Source: an uncultured Sphingomonas sp.
GTDB taxonomy: Bacteria > Pseudomonadota > Alphaproteobacteria > Sphingomonadales > Sphingomonadaceae
DNA length: 8,229 bases
Direction: 5' to 3'
Assembly (NCBI GenBank): GCA_902806295.1
Contig: CADCWB010000125.1
Location: forward strand, 1 to 8,229
Shown piece after piece: positions 6,871 through 8,229 of this stretch. How positions within the stretch are numbered: position 1 is the stretch's first letter; each line of letters opens with the position of its first letter. Made by a program: the position numbers and the translations under genes. Under the pieces are notes generated by a model that searched no databases, was not told where the DNA came from, and was given only the letters and a program-made list of their open reading frames with translations.

Positions 6871-7665
6871 TTACGCCGCGGCAGCGCGCCCGCGCGGCCC
6901 GTTAAAATATTCTTGAATCCAAGGATGATCCAACTGGAGCAAGCGATCAATGGTGTCGACCGCGATGACCCGCTTGTCCGCCAGCACCGCCACCCGGTCG
7001 CAGATGGCGTAGAGGCTGTCGAGGTCGTGAGTGATCAGGAAAACCGTAAGGTGCAGCCGCTCCCGCAGGTTGAGGATCAGCTGATCGAACGCTTGAGCGC
7101 CGATCGGGTCCAATCCCGCCGTCGGCTCGTCCAGAAACAAAAGCTCGGGGTCGAGCGCCAGCGCCCGCGCCAAGCCGGCCCGCTTGCGCATTCCCCCGGA
7201 CAGTTCGCTCGGATATTTCGCGCCCGCGTCGGCCGGCAGCCCCGACATGGCGATCTTGTAGCTGGGGATCTCGTCCAGCAATGGCGGTTTGATGAACGGG
7301 AAATACTCGCGGATCGGCACTTGCACATTCTCGGCCACGGTCAGGGTCGAGAACAGCGCGCCGTTCTGAAACAAGATGCCCCAGCGGCGGCGGATGCTTT
7401 TGGCCTCGTCTTCCGGCCGTCCCACCATGTTCTCGCCAAGCACCTCGACTTGGCCTTCAAGCGGAGTCTGGAGGCCGATGATCGAGCGCATCAGTACCGA
7501 CTTGCCGGTGCCGGACCCGCCGACCACGCCGATGATCTCACCCTGGCGCACGTCGAGGTCGAGCTGCTCGTGGACGACGGCCTCGCCGAAGGCATTCCGC
7601 AGGCCGCGAACGCGAATGATCGATTCTTCGTTGTCCGGCAGGATCGGGCTGGAGCTGGGCGACAT
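6871..7665 (-). CDS. mlaF: MlaF-like ABC transporter ATP-binding protein
   Basis: This 264-residue cytoplasmic ATPase powers the MCE lipid transporter. Motifs in order are Walker A GGSGTGKS (49-56), Q-loop Gln100 in LFQNGALF, signature LSGGM (155-159), Walker B LLFLDEP with Asp179 and catalytic Glu180, D-loop GLDP (184-187) and switch His213 in ITHDL. The signature segment LSGGMRKRAGLARALALDP is typical of the MlaF/Mkl branch, which pairs with MlaE permeases. All ATPase residues are intact. It is a little shorter than E. coli MlaF (269 residues) and ends in a poly-Ala tail. The ATG at 7665 shares one base with the mlaE stop (TGATG), which indicates translational coupling and matched subunit levels. 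Confidence 0.92.
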   Translation of the reverse strand: MSPSSSPILPDNEESIIRVRGLRNAFGEAVVHEQLDLDVRQGEIIGVVGGSGTGKSVLMRSIIGLQTPLEGQVEVLGENMVGRPEDEAKSIRRRWGILFQNGALFSTLTVAENVQVPIREYFPFIKPPLLDEIPSYKIAMSGLPADAGAKYPSELSGGMRKRAGLARALALDPELLFLDEPTAGLDPIGAQAFDQLILNLRERLHLTVFLITHDLDSLYAICDRVAVLADKRVIAVDTIDRLLQLDHPWIQEYFNGPRGRAAAA

Positions 7666-8229
7666 CAGATCCAGCCGATCGAGCTGAAAAACACCGCGAA
7701 GATGGCGTCGAGCACGATCACCAGGAAGATCGACTGGACCACCGCGGCGGTGGTCTTCAGGCCCACCTGCTCGGCATCATTGGCGACCAGCATGCCCTGG
7801 AAGCAGCCTGCCAACGCGATGATGAAGCCGAACACCGGCGCCTTGATAAGGCCGACCCACAAGTCGGTGGCCGGCACAACTTCGGCCAGGCGCTGGACAT
7901 AGGTTAGCGGCGGAATCTCCAGGCTGATCCAGCAGAACAATCCGCCGCCAATCAGCGACAGCAGCATGGCCCAAAAGGCGAGCAGCGGCATCATCGCCAC
8001 CGCCGCAATCAGCCGCGGGATGACCAGCGCCTCGATCGGCGACACGCCGATGGTGCGCATGGCGTCCACTTCCTCGGTGATCTTCATGGTGCCGATTTGC
8101 GCGGCAAAGGCGCTGCCCGATCGGCCCGCCACCATGATCGCGGTCATCAGCGGTCCGAGCTCACGAACAGTGATCCGGCCGATGAGGTTGATGGTGTAGA
8201 CCTCGGCGCCGAACTGCTGCAGCTGCACC
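7665..8229 (-). CDS. mlaE: MlaE-family lipid ABC transporter permease, 5'-truncated by window edge
   Basis: The visible 187 or so codons are the C-terminal part of the permease; the frame is open to the right edge, so the start lies outside. The conserved MlaE core is clear: QFGAEVYTINLIGRITVREL, then GRSGSAFAAQIGTMKITEEVDAM, the family's most conserved stretch (its EEVDAM segment is expected to contact the ATPase), then ALVIPR. Four or so hydrophobic helices follow, ending near FFSSIGWI. MlaE dimers in the inner membrane pass lipid to or from the MlaD ring. It is the first visible gene of the leftward operon. The GTG at the right edge is an internal Val codon, not a start. Whether an N-terminal STAS-like extension is present, as in some alphaproteobacterial MlaE proteins, cannot be seen. 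Confidence 0.92.
   Translation of the reverse strand, partial: VQLQQFGAEVYTINLIGRITVRELGPLMTAIMVAGRSGSAFAAQIGTMKITEEVDAMRTIGVSPIEALVIPRLIAAVAMMPLLAFWAMLLSLIGGGLFCWISLEIPPLTYVQRLAEVVPATDLWVGLIKAPVFGFIIALAGCFQGMLVANDAEQVGLKTTAAVVQSIFLVIVLDAIFAVFFSSIGWI

Noticed and set aside
6913..7902. Plus-strand open frame of 329 codons opposite mlaF and mlaE
   Set aside because: Antisense to two genes with intact ABC transporter motifs; no recognisable domain of its own.

Overview
The window looks like a chromosomal segment of a GC-rich alphaproteobacterium, most likely a sphingomonad (Sphingomonadales). This rests on codon and GC bias, the protein family variants, the intergenic REP-like palindromes beginning CGTCATCCCGG, and the mlaE-mlaF-mlaD-lipoprotein gene order. 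It reads as core genome. I see no insertion sequence, phage gene, CRISPR array, toxin-antitoxin pair or defence locus.

Left part (1-629): the 3' end of a long-form Xaa-Pro aminopeptidase gene runs in from the left edge. After it comes a REP-like inverted repeat whose right arm lies inside the 3' end of a 46-codon minus-strand gene. A tRNA-Thr(GGU) gene follows, with a TTGACA hexamer upstream that may belong to its promoter.

Middle (630-5213, plus strand): a PLP-dependent threonine aldolase gene (ltaE type) starts with GTG. It overlaps by 4 nt (GTGA) a ten-helix EamA/DMT transporter gene. A strong hairpin separates this pair from pepN, a full-length M1 aminopeptidase N gene with an intact zinc site. 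The hairpin bears on the choice of pepN start.

Right part (5214-8229): a second REP-like element lies in the convergent gap. Beyond it a leftward operon encodes an MCE-type lipid ABC transporter: MlaE-like permease (cut by the right edge), MlaF-like ATPase, a MlaD-like substrate-binding protein with a long helical tail, and a PqiC-type auxiliary lipoprotein. Two of the three junctions are UGAUG stop-start overlaps, so the subunits are probably translationally coupled. The system is expected to move phospholipid or another lipid between the inner and outer membranes.

I found no clearly new system. The points most worth a second look are the REP arm read as coding sequence, the long MlaD paired with a PqiC-like lipoprotein, the pepN leader hairpin, and a mismatch in the tRNA anticodon stem.
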